From NCBI GenBank assembly GCA_002349055.1, contig DECD01000004.1, positions 35,397-52,673 of the forward strand: DNA of 17,277 nt, written 5' to 3'. The position numbers were made by a program, and so were the translations under genes. Under the pieces are notes generated by a model. That model was not told the origin of the DNA, did no database searches, and saw only the letters and a program-made list of their open reading frames with translations. Positions 1 through 7,258 of the stretch are shown here, one piece after another; position 1 is the first letter of the stretch, and each line of letters opens with the position of its first letter. Source of the DNA: Bacteroidales bacterium UBA2939 (GTDB lineage: Bacteria; Bacteroidota; Bacteroidia; Bacteroidales; P3).

Positions 1-608
1 TGATTGCCGGTGACGAGTTGACGCTGGAGTCGGCTGGCGAGGTGGCTGTGGGCGACGTGGTGCTGTTCCGATACATGGGGCGCCATATCCTTCACCGCAT
101 CGTGGCCATCGAAGGCGACCACTACATCATGCGTGGTGACAACTGCATCTCCAACGAGATTGTCGGACGAGAGGACATTGTGGCGAAGCTGGTGGCGGTG
201 AGGCAACACAATAAGCTAAAACATTGGGTTGTGCGCTGGCTGGGACACAAGGGACGCAAGCAGTTGCGCTGGTGGTACTTCGCCGGGTTGGCCTTTTTGA
301 TGTGGGCACCGTTGAACGGCGTGGGCATCCCGCTGGACAACTATGTCCTTGGCCTCCGCATGGACCACTTGCTGCATGCGTCGGTGTTCATACCCTGTGC
401 GTTGTTTGTCAGGGACTTTTATGGGGTGAACAGGGAGAAATGGGTTGTATGGCTCACGGCTGTCGCCGTCGGCATCGTCACCGAGACGATACAATGGCTG
501 CTGCCCTACCGCGGATTCGATATCAACGATATGATTGCCAACTTCCTCGGAGTGAGCCTTGGATGGTTGATAATTATATTTGTCAAACAACAATATAAAA
601 GGAAATGA
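1..608 (+). CDS. Signal peptidase-like domain fused to VanZ-like membrane domain (5' truncated by window edge)
   Basis: The frame is open from base 3 with no in-frame start before it except a TTG at 18, and the first residues (IAGDELTL) already lie inside a peptidase domain, so the gene begins upstream of the window. The first ~75 residues match the Ser-His (ER/SipW-type) signal peptidase fold: GDVVLFR, then LHRIVAIEGD, where His stands at the general-base position that is Lys in bacterial LepB, then MRGDN and a closing VGRED segment. The nucleophilic Ser would be upstream and cannot be seen. From about residue 90 onward there are about four hydrophobic segments with VanZ hallmarks: D-H-x-x-H-A, ETIQWLLPYRGFD, NDMIANFLG. 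VanZ domains occur in teicoplanin resistance and in many envelope proteins of unknown role. The product is probably an inner-membrane protein. It overlaps the next gene by 4 bp (ATGA), which suggests coupled translation. The domain assignment is firm; substrate and function are unknown. Confidence 0.8.
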   Translation, partial: IAGDELTLESAGEVAVGDVVLFRYMGRHILHRIVAIEGDHYIMRGDNCISNEIVGREDIVAKLVAVRQHNKLKHWVVRWLGHKGRKQLRWWYFAGLAFLMWAPLNGVGIPLDNYVLGLRMDHLLHASVFIPCALFVRDFYGVNREKWVVWLTAVAVGIVTETIQWLLPYRGFDINDMIANFLGVSLGWLIIIFVKQQYKRK

Positions 609-976
609 AAAAGATTATTTTGGCCTGTGCTATCATTCTGATGGCGGTTTCCTCGGCTTGCACAGAAAAGTCAGAACAAGCCAGCATTGTAGGGGAATGG
701 GAAAGGACGTTTGAAGACAGCAGCTCGGCTGTTGTAAGGTACGATTTCCGTGATGACAATCATTTGATCTCCATGATGATTACAGACGATGACTCCATTA
801 CAGAAAATGGATTGTGGTATTTGATGAGTGACACCCTTGTTTTATATAAGGAAAGGGAACCTGAGGAAGAACCAGGACAACCTGTTGTGATGATTGTTGA
901 GAAACTGACCCAAACTGAGATGTTTTGGAGGTATTTACGTGTTGGGGGACCAATAATCAAATTGAGGAGATTATAA
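605..976 (+). CDS. Small lipocalin-like lipoprotein, function unknown
   Basis: This 123-aa protein starts with a signal peptide (MKKIILACAIILMAVSSAC) ending in a probable lipidated Cys19. The residue at -3 is Ser rather than Leu or Val, so the lipobox is loose, as is common in Bacteroidetes. The residues after the Cys (TEKSE) are charged, which in this phylum can favour surface export. The mature part begins with IVGEWERTF, followed by alternating strands (VVRYDF, GLWYLMSDTLVLY, IIKLRRL). This looks like the lipocalin-like beta-barrel domains frequent in Bacteroidales lipoproteins, but the match is by pattern only. Its ATG lies within the stop of the signal peptidase/VanZ gene (ATGA overlap), so the two are probably co-translated. 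No catalytic motif is visible. Confidence 0.72.
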   Translation: MKKIILACAIILMAVSSACTEKSEQASIVGEWERTFEDSSSAVVRYDFRDDNHLISMMITDDDSITENGLWYLMSDTLVLYKEREPEEEPGQPVVMIVEKLTQTEMFWRYLRVGGPIIKLRRL

Positions 977-1003
977 CATATATAATTTAATTAAAGTTGT
1001 AAA

Positions 1004-1840
1004 ATGAAAACAATGAAACTAATGCTGGCCATGACGGTAGTGGCCATGGGAGTTGTTTCCTGCGGCTCGAAGAGCGAGACACAGGCACATAAGGTGCTAG
1101 TGGTTTACTATTCCCAGACGGGGAACACCAAAGCTGTGGCACAAGAGATTGCCACGAAGCTGGGCGCCGATATGGCTGAGGTCGAGGCGGTGACCCCATA
1201 CGACGGCGATTTCGAGGCCACTATCGGCCGTTGCATGCAGGAGCGTGAAGCCGGGATTGCCACAGAAATCAATCCGTTGACTGTCAATGTGGCCGACTAC
1301 GATGTTATTTTCGTCGGTGCCCCAGTATGGTTCGGCGTCTTTGCGCCTCCAATGCTTACCTTCCTGAATCAAGTGGACCTGAGTGGCAAGAAGATCGTGC
1401 CGTTCTGCACCTTCGGCAGCGGTGGCTTAGAATCAAGTGTCAAGGATTTTGCCAAGAAGCAGCCCAATGCCGAGATTATGCCTGGCTACGGTGTCCGTGC
1501 CGCCCGCATGGAGGCCATGCCCAAGGAGGTGGAGCAGTTCCTGCTGGCCAGTGGCTTTATCGAGGGTGAATATACTCCGCTTCCCGACTTCCCTGAGCAG
1601 CACGAGGTGAGTGCCGAGGAGGCCGCCATCTTTGACGCTGCCGTCGACGGCTATCCCATGATTCATGCCAAGGCCACGATGGTCGCCGCCCGCACCATTC
1701 CCGAGGGCATGGAATACCTCTTCACTGCCGTCGACCTGCCCCGCGAGGAGAAAGCCGACATGCCTCCCACTGGCGAGATGAAGGTCTACGTGACCGTCGC
1801 CGAGGGTGAGACTCCGGTGTTTACGAAGGTGATTAGATAA
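1004..1840 (+). CDS. Flavodoxin-family lipoprotein
   Basis: This 278-aa protein has a lipoprotein signal with lipobox VVSC and Cys20, followed by a flavodoxin domain from about residue 30 to 185. The FMN-phosphate loop YSQTGNT is at 36-42. A second flavin-contacting loop is at VGAPVWFG (104-111), and CTFGSGG (135-141) fits the third. The last ~90 residues (from about 188) form an extra segment that is not part of the flavodoxin core. Flavodoxins carry electrons through bound FMN and usually act in the cytoplasm. Here the signal predicts a membrane-anchored periplasmic or outer-membrane form, so its electron donor is unclear. The gene follows the small lipoprotein by 27 bp of AT-rich DNA. Its TAA abuts, with no spacer, the stop of the convergent rlmN. 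The family call is secure; localisation rests on the signal peptide. Confidence 0.87.
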   Translation: MKTMKLMLAMTVVAMGVVSCGSKSETQAHKVLVVYYSQTGNTKAVAQEIATKLGADMAEVEAVTPYDGDFEATIGRCMQEREAGIATEINPLTVNVADYDVIFVGAPVWFGVFAPPMLTFLNQVDLSGKKIVPFCTFGSGGLESSVKDFAKKQPNAEIMPGYGVRAARMEAMPKEVEQFLLASGFIEGEYTPLPDFPEQHEVSAEEAAIFDAAVDGYPMIHAKATMVAARTIPEGMEYLFTAVDLPREEKADMPPTGEMKVYVTVAEGETPVFTKVIR

Positions 1841-2857
1841 TTATTCCTTACCTGCCAATAGTCCGCAGGCGGCATCGATGTCCTGACCGCGCGAGGCGCG
1901 GAGGGTGCAGATGACACCGTGGCGGTTGAGATAGTTCTGGAAGTCGGCGATGACCGACGGCAGGGAGGTCTTGAAGGGGGCTTCGGGTGACTCGTGAAAC
2001 CGGATGAGATTCACGCGGCAGTCGAGGCCCTTCAGCATGTCTACCAGTTTCTGCGCATGAGCGAGGTCGTCGTTCTCGCCGCGGAACATGGTGTACTCGA
2101 ACGAGAGGCGGCGCTGGCCGCTCCAGTCGTACTCCCGCAGCAGGGCAAGCACCTGATTCAGCGGGAAGGCTTTCTGCACCGGCATCATGGCCATGCGCTC
2201 CTGCGGTACAGGGTTGTGGAGGCTCACGGCGAGGTGGCACGGACTCTCGGCGAGGAAACGCTTCAAACCAGGGATGACACCCACGGTGCTAACGGTGATG
2301 CGTTTAGGGCTCCATCCGAGGCCCCAGTCGGCGGTAAGGACTTGAGTGGCAGCAAGGATGGCGTCGAGGTTGTCCATCGGTTCTCCCATGCCCATGAAGA
2401 CCACGTTGGTCAACTGCTCAAACTCGGGGATGGAGAAGAGTTGGTTGAGGATGTCGCCTGCCGAGAGGTTGCCGTGGAAGCCCTGCTTGCCGGTGACGCA
2501 GAAGCGACATCCCATCTTGCAGCCCACCTGACAGGAGACGCAGAGGGTGGCGCGACCGTCGTCGGGGATGAAGACAGCTTCAATAAAATGGCCATCGAGT
2601 ACGGGGAAGAGGTATTTCTTGGTGCCGTCCTTGGAGACCTGGCAGCGCACGGGATGTTCGCGGCCGATGGTGGCTATCTCGTTCAGACGTGCTCGTTGGA
2701 CTTTCGAGAGGTTGGTCATGGCGTCGATGCTGTCGACGCGCTTCTTGTAGAGCCAGTCGCAGAGCTGCTTGGCCGTGAAGCGAGGAAATCCTTCATTAAC
2801 GCACAGCTCTTGCAATTGTGCAAGGGTCATGCCCAGCAGGTTAAAAGTCCCATTCAT
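1841..2857 (-). CDS. rlmN: RlmN, dual-specificity rRNA/tRNA adenine-C2 methyltransferase
   Basis: This radical SAM enzyme methylates C2 of A2503 in 23S rRNA and A37 of some tRNAs. It is 338 aa from the ATG at 2857, slightly shorter than typical. The 4Fe-4S motif is Cys113-x3-Cys117-x2-Cys120. The SAM-binding GMGEP is at 156-160. The conserved LAVSLHNP (209-216) and RVNLIRFHES (281-290) are present. The methyl-carrying C-terminal Cys is Cys331 in DIDAACGLL. The frame stays open to 3025, but those extra 56 residues are Ser/Thr-rich, non-conserved and read over the end of the penicillin-binding protein gene, so 2857 is preferred. The start overlaps the upstream PBP1A gene by 17 bp, which places rlmN last in the holB operon. 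Loss of RlmN in other bacteria alters linezolid susceptibility and decoding accuracy. Confidence 0.96.
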   Translation of the reverse strand: MNGTFNLLGMTLAQLQELCVNEGFPRFTAKQLCDWLYKKRVDSIDAMTNLSKVQRARLNEIATIGREHPVRCQVSKDGTKKYLFPVLDGHFIEAVFIPDDGRATLCVSCQVGCKMGCRFCVTGKQGFHGNLSAGDILNQLFSIPEFEQLTNVVFMGMGEPMDNLDAILAATQVLTADWGLGWSPKRITVSTVGVIPGLKRFLAESPCHLAVSLHNPVPQERMAMMPVQKAFPLNQVLALLREYDWSGQRRLSFEYTMFRGENDDLAHAQKLVDMLKGLDCRVNLIRFHESPEAPFKTSLPSVIADFQNYLNRHGVICTLRASRGQDIDAACGLLAGKE

Positions 2858-5099
2858 AGTCGAGAGGTTCGCCTTGGATTTCTTGCTGGAAATTGGAGCA
2901 GTCGAGTTCGATGGGGATGTTGGGCCGCTCGAAGTCGCCACGGTAGAACTTGATGTTGGGGTCTTTGTATATCTTCTCCATGTAGAGGCCGAAGATAGGC
3001 AGTGCCATAGCGGCACCCTGGCCAAAAGTCATATTGCGGAAGTGGATGGAACGTACTTCACCGCCTGTCCAAACCGCAGTGGCCAGCTTGGGAGTGATGC
3101 CCACAAACCAGCAGTCAGAGTTGTTTTGCGTGGTGCCTGTCTTGCCTGCAATGGCGGTGGAATACTGGTTGAGATGGTATTTGTAGTTGAGACGCACGCC
3201 GGTACCGCTTTGCACCACGCCTTTCATTAATTCGAGCATCATGTAGGCCGTAGCCTCGTTGAGGGCCTCGCTGCGTTTGGCGGTGAAGCGTTCGAGCACC
3301 ATGCCTTTGTTGTCCTCTATGCGGGTAATGAAGATGGGTTCCACGTATTCTCCCTTATTGGCGAAGGTGGCCATAGCGCCAGCCATCTCGGCCACGGTGA
3401 TTTCAGGCGTTCCCACTGCGATGGCGGGTACGGCATCGATGGGGCTGCGCACGCCCATCTTGCGGGCGATGTCGACCACCTGCTCGGGCGAGCCTTGCTT
3501 CATGAGGTAGGCCGAAACCCAGTTGATGGAGTGGGCAAGGGCCCATTTGAGAGTCACCATCTCGCCCTCGCGCTCATGCGAGGAGTTCTTGGGACACCAG
3601 TCTGGCTGTCCCCACACCTCGAAGCAGACCTCAGAGTTGGGCACCTCGGTACAAGGGTACATGCCAAGGTCCTGCAAAGCCATTGTGTAGACGAAAGGCT
3701 TGAAGGTGGAGCCTACCTGACGGTGGCTCTGCACGTTGTCGTATTTAAAGAAGCGATAGTTGATGCCACCCACGTAGGCACGGACATAGCCCGTGCCGGG
3801 TTCGACGGACATGAGACCCGCGTTGAGGAATTTCTTGCAGTAGATGAGCGAATCCCATGGCGACATGGTGGTATCCTTGGTGCCTTTCCAGGTGAAGACA
3901 CGCATCTTCACTTTCTTGTTGAAAGCTTCGCGGATTTCCGTTTGACTCAGACCCTCGGCCTTGAGGTTGCGGTAGCGGTCGCTGTTCTTCATAGCATGGA
4001 CAAGGAGCTTCTCTTGCTGCTCATTGCTGATGTCGCAGAAGGGGTTCCCCTTGCGTGCTTTGAGTTCACGCTCGAAAGCGGGCTGTATTTCCTTGCTGAA
4101 ATGCTCGCGCACGGCCTGTTCGGCATAGCGTTGCATGCGGCTGTCGATAGTAGTGTAAATCTTCAGGCCATCCTTGTGGACGTCGTAGTAGTCGCCGTTG
4201 GGCTTGCGGTGGTGCTTGCACCAGTCTTTCATATAGGCACGGAGGTATTCGCGCAGATAGGGTGCCAGGCCGTCGTTGTGTGTTTGCGGCGTGTAGCGCG
4301 ACATATCGATGGGCTTCTCTTTATAGAGCGCCAAGCTGTCGTCGCTGAGGTAGCCGTAGTGGTTCATCTGTGCCAGTACCACGTTGCGACGCTCTTTGGC
4401 GTTGTCGGGATGCAGCACGGGGCTGTAGGTGGTGGGGGCTTTGAGAAGACCGACAAGAATGGCCGCTTCGTCAACGTCGAGTTCTGCCGGTGTCTTGTCG
4501 AAGAAGGTCTTGGCTGCGGTCTTCACGCCGAAGGAATTGCTGCCGAAGTCCACCGTGTTAAAATACATGGTAATGATTTCCTGTTTGGAATAGTTGTGTT
4601 CCAGCTTGACGGCCACTACCCACTCGCTAAGTTTCGAGAAGACGGTGCCGCGGCTGACGTTTACCTCGCGCATCTTGTAGAGGTTTTTGGCCAGCTGCTG
4701 TGTGATGGTGCTGCCGCCGCCCGAAGAGCCGTGACGGCCCAGGACGGTCTTGAAAAGCACGCGGAAGAGGCTGCGTGCGTCGATGCCTGAGTGGTTATAG
4801 AAGCGCACGTCCTCGGTGGCGATAAGGGCATTGACCAGATTGGGCGACAATTGGTCGTAGGTGACATTGGAGCGATTTTCAAAGCCTATGTAGCCCAGCA
4901 CCTCGCCATCGTCGCAAATAATCTCCGAGGCTTGCAGGCTGTGGGGATTTTCGATATCCTCGAATTGCGGCATATCGCCAATCCATCCTATGGAGAGGAA
5001 GAAGAAGAAGAGGAATACGAATGCCCATAGACCTCCGAAGGTCCACCATAAGTATTTGATATATTTCGGGCGTTGTGCCGAGCTAGATTTTTTCATCAT
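2841..5099 (-). CDS. mrcA: Class A penicillin-binding protein 1A (glycosyltransferase/transpeptidase)
   Basis: This 752-aa bifunctional enzyme polymerises lipid II into glycan strands and cross-links the peptides. A short cytoplasmic tail and one transmembrane anchor (about 15-40) place the catalytic part in the periplasm. The glycosyltransferase domain (GT51, about 60-235) shows the catalytic Glu96 in ATEDVRFY, the motif GGSTITQQLAKNL (128-140) and a downstream conserved block around 173-200. The transpeptidase domain (about 425-700) has all three active-site motifs: Ser464-T-F-Lys467, Ser524-I-N and KTGTT at 653-657. The connecting segment between the domains is charged. Two tandem ATGs open the gene, and the first (5099) is 4 bp after gldH. 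Its 3' end overlaps rlmN. No truncation or missing catalytic residue is seen. Confidence 0.97.
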   Translation of the reverse strand: MMKKSSSAQRPKYIKYLWWTFGGLWAFVFLFFFFLSIGWIGDMPQFEDIENPHSLQASEIICDDGEVLGYIGFENRSNVTYDQLSPNLVNALIATEDVRFYNHSGIDARSLFRVLFKTVLGRHGSSGGGSTITQQLAKNLYKMREVNVSRGTVFSKLSEWVVAVKLEHNYSKQEIITMYFNTVDFGSNSFGVKTAAKTFFDKTPAELDVDEAAILVGLLKAPTTYSPVLHPDNAKERRNVVLAQMNHYGYLSDDSLALYKEKPIDMSRYTPQTHNDGLAPYLREYLRAYMKDWCKHHRKPNGDYYDVHKDGLKIYTTIDSRMQRYAEQAVREHFSKEIQPAFERELKARKGNPFCDISNEQQEKLLVHAMKNSDRYRNLKAEGLSQTEIREAFNKKVKMRVFTWKGTKDTTMSPWDSLIYCKKFLNAGLMSVEPGTGYVRAYVGGINYRFFKYDNVQSHRQVGSTFKPFVYTMALQDLGMYPCTEVPNSEVCFEVWGQPDWCPKNSSHEREGEMVTLKWALAHSINWVSAYLMKQGSPEQVVDIARKMGVRSPIDAVPAIAVGTPEITVAEMAGAMATFANKGEYVEPIFITRIEDNKGMVLERFTAKRSEALNEATAYMMLELMKGVVQSGTGVRLNYKYHLNQYSTAIAGKTGTTQNNSDCWFVGITPKLATAVWTGGEVRSIHFRNMTFGQGAAMALPIFGLYMEKIYKDPNIKFYRGDFERPNIPIELDCSNFQQEIQGEPLDYEWDF

Positions 5100-5103
5100 A
5101 ACA

Positions 5104-5580
5104 CTAATTCATGTTGCTGTATTCAATCCTGAAACCGATGTGCTCCAAACCGGTGATGGCACTGTCGCGCATGCCGTTGGTGATGGCGAAGTGATAGTTG
5201 CCCGGCATGGGGAAGCGTGCGTTGCGGCGGAAGAAATAGCGGGTGTCCACATAGCGTCCCGAGCGTTTTCCGAGCCACTGCCCCGAGGGGTCGGCCAAGG
5301 GGTATTCCATGGTGTCGCGGGCCATGCTTCCGTCGGGGAAGGTGGTGTTGATGAAGAGAAAGGTGTTGCTGTAGGGGTAGCTGACGCTGTTGCGCACCTC
5401 CACGAGGAAGTTGAAGATAAGCGAAGTATCCTTTACCTCAACGTCGAAACAAGCGCTATCGGCCGGCAGCCATCCGTCCTCGTTCACATCGACATACTCC
5501 GAGTAGTAGACGGTGCCGTCGCACGAGGCCATTAGTATCGGCATCAAAAATGCCACAAGGTATAGCGTGATTCTTTTCAT
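5104..5580 (-). CDS. gldH: GldH-family lipoprotein
   Basis: This 158-aa protein begins MKRITLYLVAFLMPILMASC, a lipoprotein signal with Cys20. The remainder matches the GldH family by pattern: CDGTVYYSEYVDV after the Cys, a central beta-rich segment (LIFNFLVEVRNS, YPYSNTFLFI) and PDGSMARDTMEYPLAD leading to the WLGKRSG turn. In Flavobacterium johnsoniae GldH is needed for gliding, but the gene is widespread in non-gliding Bacteroidetes, where its role is not known. The open frame runs upstream to 5796, but that portion is antisense-like Thr/Ala-rich sequence over the end of ricT. The ATG at 5580 directly before the signal peptide is therefore the start. It lies 4 bp after ricT and 4 bp before PBP1A, consistent with a shared envelope role. 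Confidence 0.88.
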   Translation of the reverse strand: MKRITLYLVAFLMPILMASCDGTVYYSEYVDVNEDGWLPADSACFDVEVKDTSLIFNFLVEVRNSVSYPYSNTFLFINTTFPDGSMARDTMEYPLADPSGQWLGKRSGRYVDTRYFFRRNARFPMPGNYHFAITNGMRDSAITGLEHIGFRIEYSNMN

Positions 5581-5584
5581 TGCA

Positions 5585-7255
5585 TTAGTTTCTTCTGTCG
5601 CGACCGCCGCTGCGACGGGGCTGGTCGTTGTTCTCCCGGCGTGACTTGCCTTCTTGTTTAGCTTGTTTGGCTTGCTCTTGCTGGCGGAGCTGCTTGGTGG
5701 CGTGACGTTCTTCGCGGGCTTTGCGGTCGCGCTCGCGGCGTTCTCCACGGTCGCCGTTGCCGCGGTCGTTGTGGAAGTCGTGCTGCGAACGCTCACGGCG
5801 GTCGCCTTTGGAATCGCGTCGTTCGCCCTTCTCTCTTCTCATTTCACCTTTCTCATTTCTCTTCTCTTCGCCCACCACGCCGTTGCCGCCTTCGGTCAGA
5901 CGCTGGATTTCGCGCTCCACCTCCTCGTTGGTACTCTCCTGTGCCAGGGCGCTGGTCGACATCAGCTCCACCTGGTAGTCCTCGAGTTTCTCGGGATATT
6001 CCTGACGGCGGTTCATCTCGATGATGGCCTTCACATCCTCGGCCTTGACGGCGATGAGGTCGTTCTCGCCCTCGTAGGCATACCACATGATGCCGCGGAA
6101 GACATCGGTCTTCTTGTACAAGGCCAAGCCTTTCTTAAAGCGGATGGCTTGGTTGGCCGGCGGGAATTTCTTCAGGGCGTCGGCGTAGACCTCGTACTCG
6201 AAGTTGAGGCAGCATTTCAGCTTGCCGCACTGGCCCGCCAGCTTCTGCGGGTTAGGCAGTATCTGCTGGGTCTTGGCCGAAGAGGTGGTGACACTCTTGA
6301 AGGTTGTCAGCCATGTTGAGCAGCACAGTTCGCGGCCGCAGGTGCCAATGCCGCCCACCTTGCCCGCTTCCTGGCGCACACCTATCTGTTTCATCTCGAT
6401 TCGCACGTGGAACTCTTCGGCAAGGACCTTGATGAGTTCACGGAAGTCCACGCGTTCGTCGGCGGTGTAGTAGAAGATGGCTTTCGAGTGGTCGCCTTGG
6501 AACTCCACATCGTTCACCTTCATGTCCAATCCCATGTCAGCCACGATGCGACGTGTGCGCAGCAGGGCCTGACGCTCTTCCTTGAGGGTGTCGGCCCAGC
6601 GGTCGATGTCGGCTTCTTTGGCGCGACGGAAGAGTTTCTTGATGTTTTCCGACTCGGGGTTGATTTTGTGTTTGCGCATTTGGAGGCGGCAGAGTTCGCC
6701 AGTAAGGCTGACGATGCCCACGTCGTGACCCGGCTGTCCTTCCACTGCCACAATGTCGCCCTCGGTCACTTCCAAACCGTCGGGCAGGCGGTAGAAGTCC
6801 TTGTGGTTGTTCTTGAAACGCACCTCCACACAGTCGAAGGGACGGTCGGTGGGTTGGCGTATGCCAGCCATCCAGTTGGTAGACGTCACCTTCGAGCAGC
6901 TCTGGCGTTCGCAGCTGCAAACAGGCTTGTAGCATTCGGGCTTGTGGTTGCAGCCACGCGAGAGATAGATGGGCTCTTCGTATTTCACCCACGGGATGTC
7001 GGGTTCTGGCTCCAGGTAAGGGTCCAGCTGACTCTCCTCGCTGTGGTATTCCTCCACCTCGGGGTTCTCGCGTTCGATGTTTTTCTTCTCCTGATGCTCC
7101 TTGCGGCGCGCTTTCATAAAGTTGGCCACATCCTCAGCGGTGGCCACAGTCTCTTCCTCGTCGATAACGATATCGTCGGGCAGCTTGATTTCCTCTGTCT
7201 TGGGGAGGACTGCCTCGTCGGGAATTATCTCTTTCTTGTCTTTCTTTTCTTCCAT
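5585..7255 (-). CDS. ricT: PSP1-domain protein, RicT/YaaT homolog
   Basis: This 556-aa protein is about twice the size of Bacillus RicT (~275 aa). It has an acidic N-terminal tail (1-95), then a Cys cluster (Cys102, 108, 113, 115, 120), then the PSP1 core at about 135-415. In the core are Cys306, Cys311-Cys312, Cys343 and Cys348-Cys349 in the conserved GTCGRELCCS and GQCGKLKCCL blocks. In Bacillus, RicT works with RicA and RicF in a Fe-S-containing complex that affects RNase Y-dependent RNA processing, and it sits next to holB, as it does here. A highly charged, disordered Arg/Glu/Lys/Gln tail (about 445-556) contains a purine-rich DNA repeat. The start at 7255 is 3 bp after holB. Function in Bacteroidetes is not established; the family call is strong, and the symbol is by homology. 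Confidence 0.9.
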   Translation of the reverse strand: MEEKKDKKEIIPDEAVLPKTEEIKLPDDIVIDEEETVATAEDVANFMKARRKEHQEKKNIERENPEVEEYHSEESQLDPYLEPEPDIPWVKYEEPIYLSRGCNHKPECYKPVCSCERQSCSKVTSTNWMAGIRQPTDRPFDCVEVRFKNNHKDFYRLPDGLEVTEGDIVAVEGQPGHDVGIVSLTGELCRLQMRKHKINPESENIKKLFRRAKEADIDRWADTLKEERQALLRTRRIVADMGLDMKVNDVEFQGDHSKAIFYYTADERVDFRELIKVLAEEFHVRIEMKQIGVRQEAGKVGGIGTCGRELCCSTWLTTFKSVTTSSAKTQQILPNPQKLAGQCGKLKCCLNFEYEVYADALKKFPPANQAIRFKKGLALYKKTDVFRGIMWYAYEGENDLIAVKAEDVKAIIEMNRRQEYPEKLEDYQVELMSTSALAQESTNEEVEREIQRLTEGGNGVVGEEKRNEKGEMRREKGERRDSKGDRRERSQHDFHNDRGNGDRGERRERDRKAREERHATKQLRQQEQAKQAKQEGKSRRENNDQPRRSGGRDRRN

Positions 7256-7258
7256 TGA

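Noticed and set aside
1994..2953. 319-aa plus-strand frame opposite rlmN
   Set aside because: It is the complement of a well-conserved enzyme; no motif or start context supports it.
2858..3025. N-terminal extension of rlmN by 56 residues
   Set aside because: It is Ser/Thr-rich with no conserved sequence and overlaps the end of PBP1A; the ATG at 2857 gives a normal RlmN N-terminus.
3495..4790. 431-aa plus-strand frame opposite the PBP1A gene
   Set aside because: PBP1A is intact with all motifs, and the opposite frame has shadow-type Val/Ala/His/Leu composition without domain motifs.
5581..5796. N-terminal extension of gldH
   Set aside because: Low-complexity sequence over ricT; a proper lipoprotein signal starts at 5580.
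6407..7258. 283-aa plus-strand frame opposite ricT
   Set aside because: Shadow frame with Val/Phe/Leu/His-rich composition; ricT on the other strand has conserved Cys motifs.
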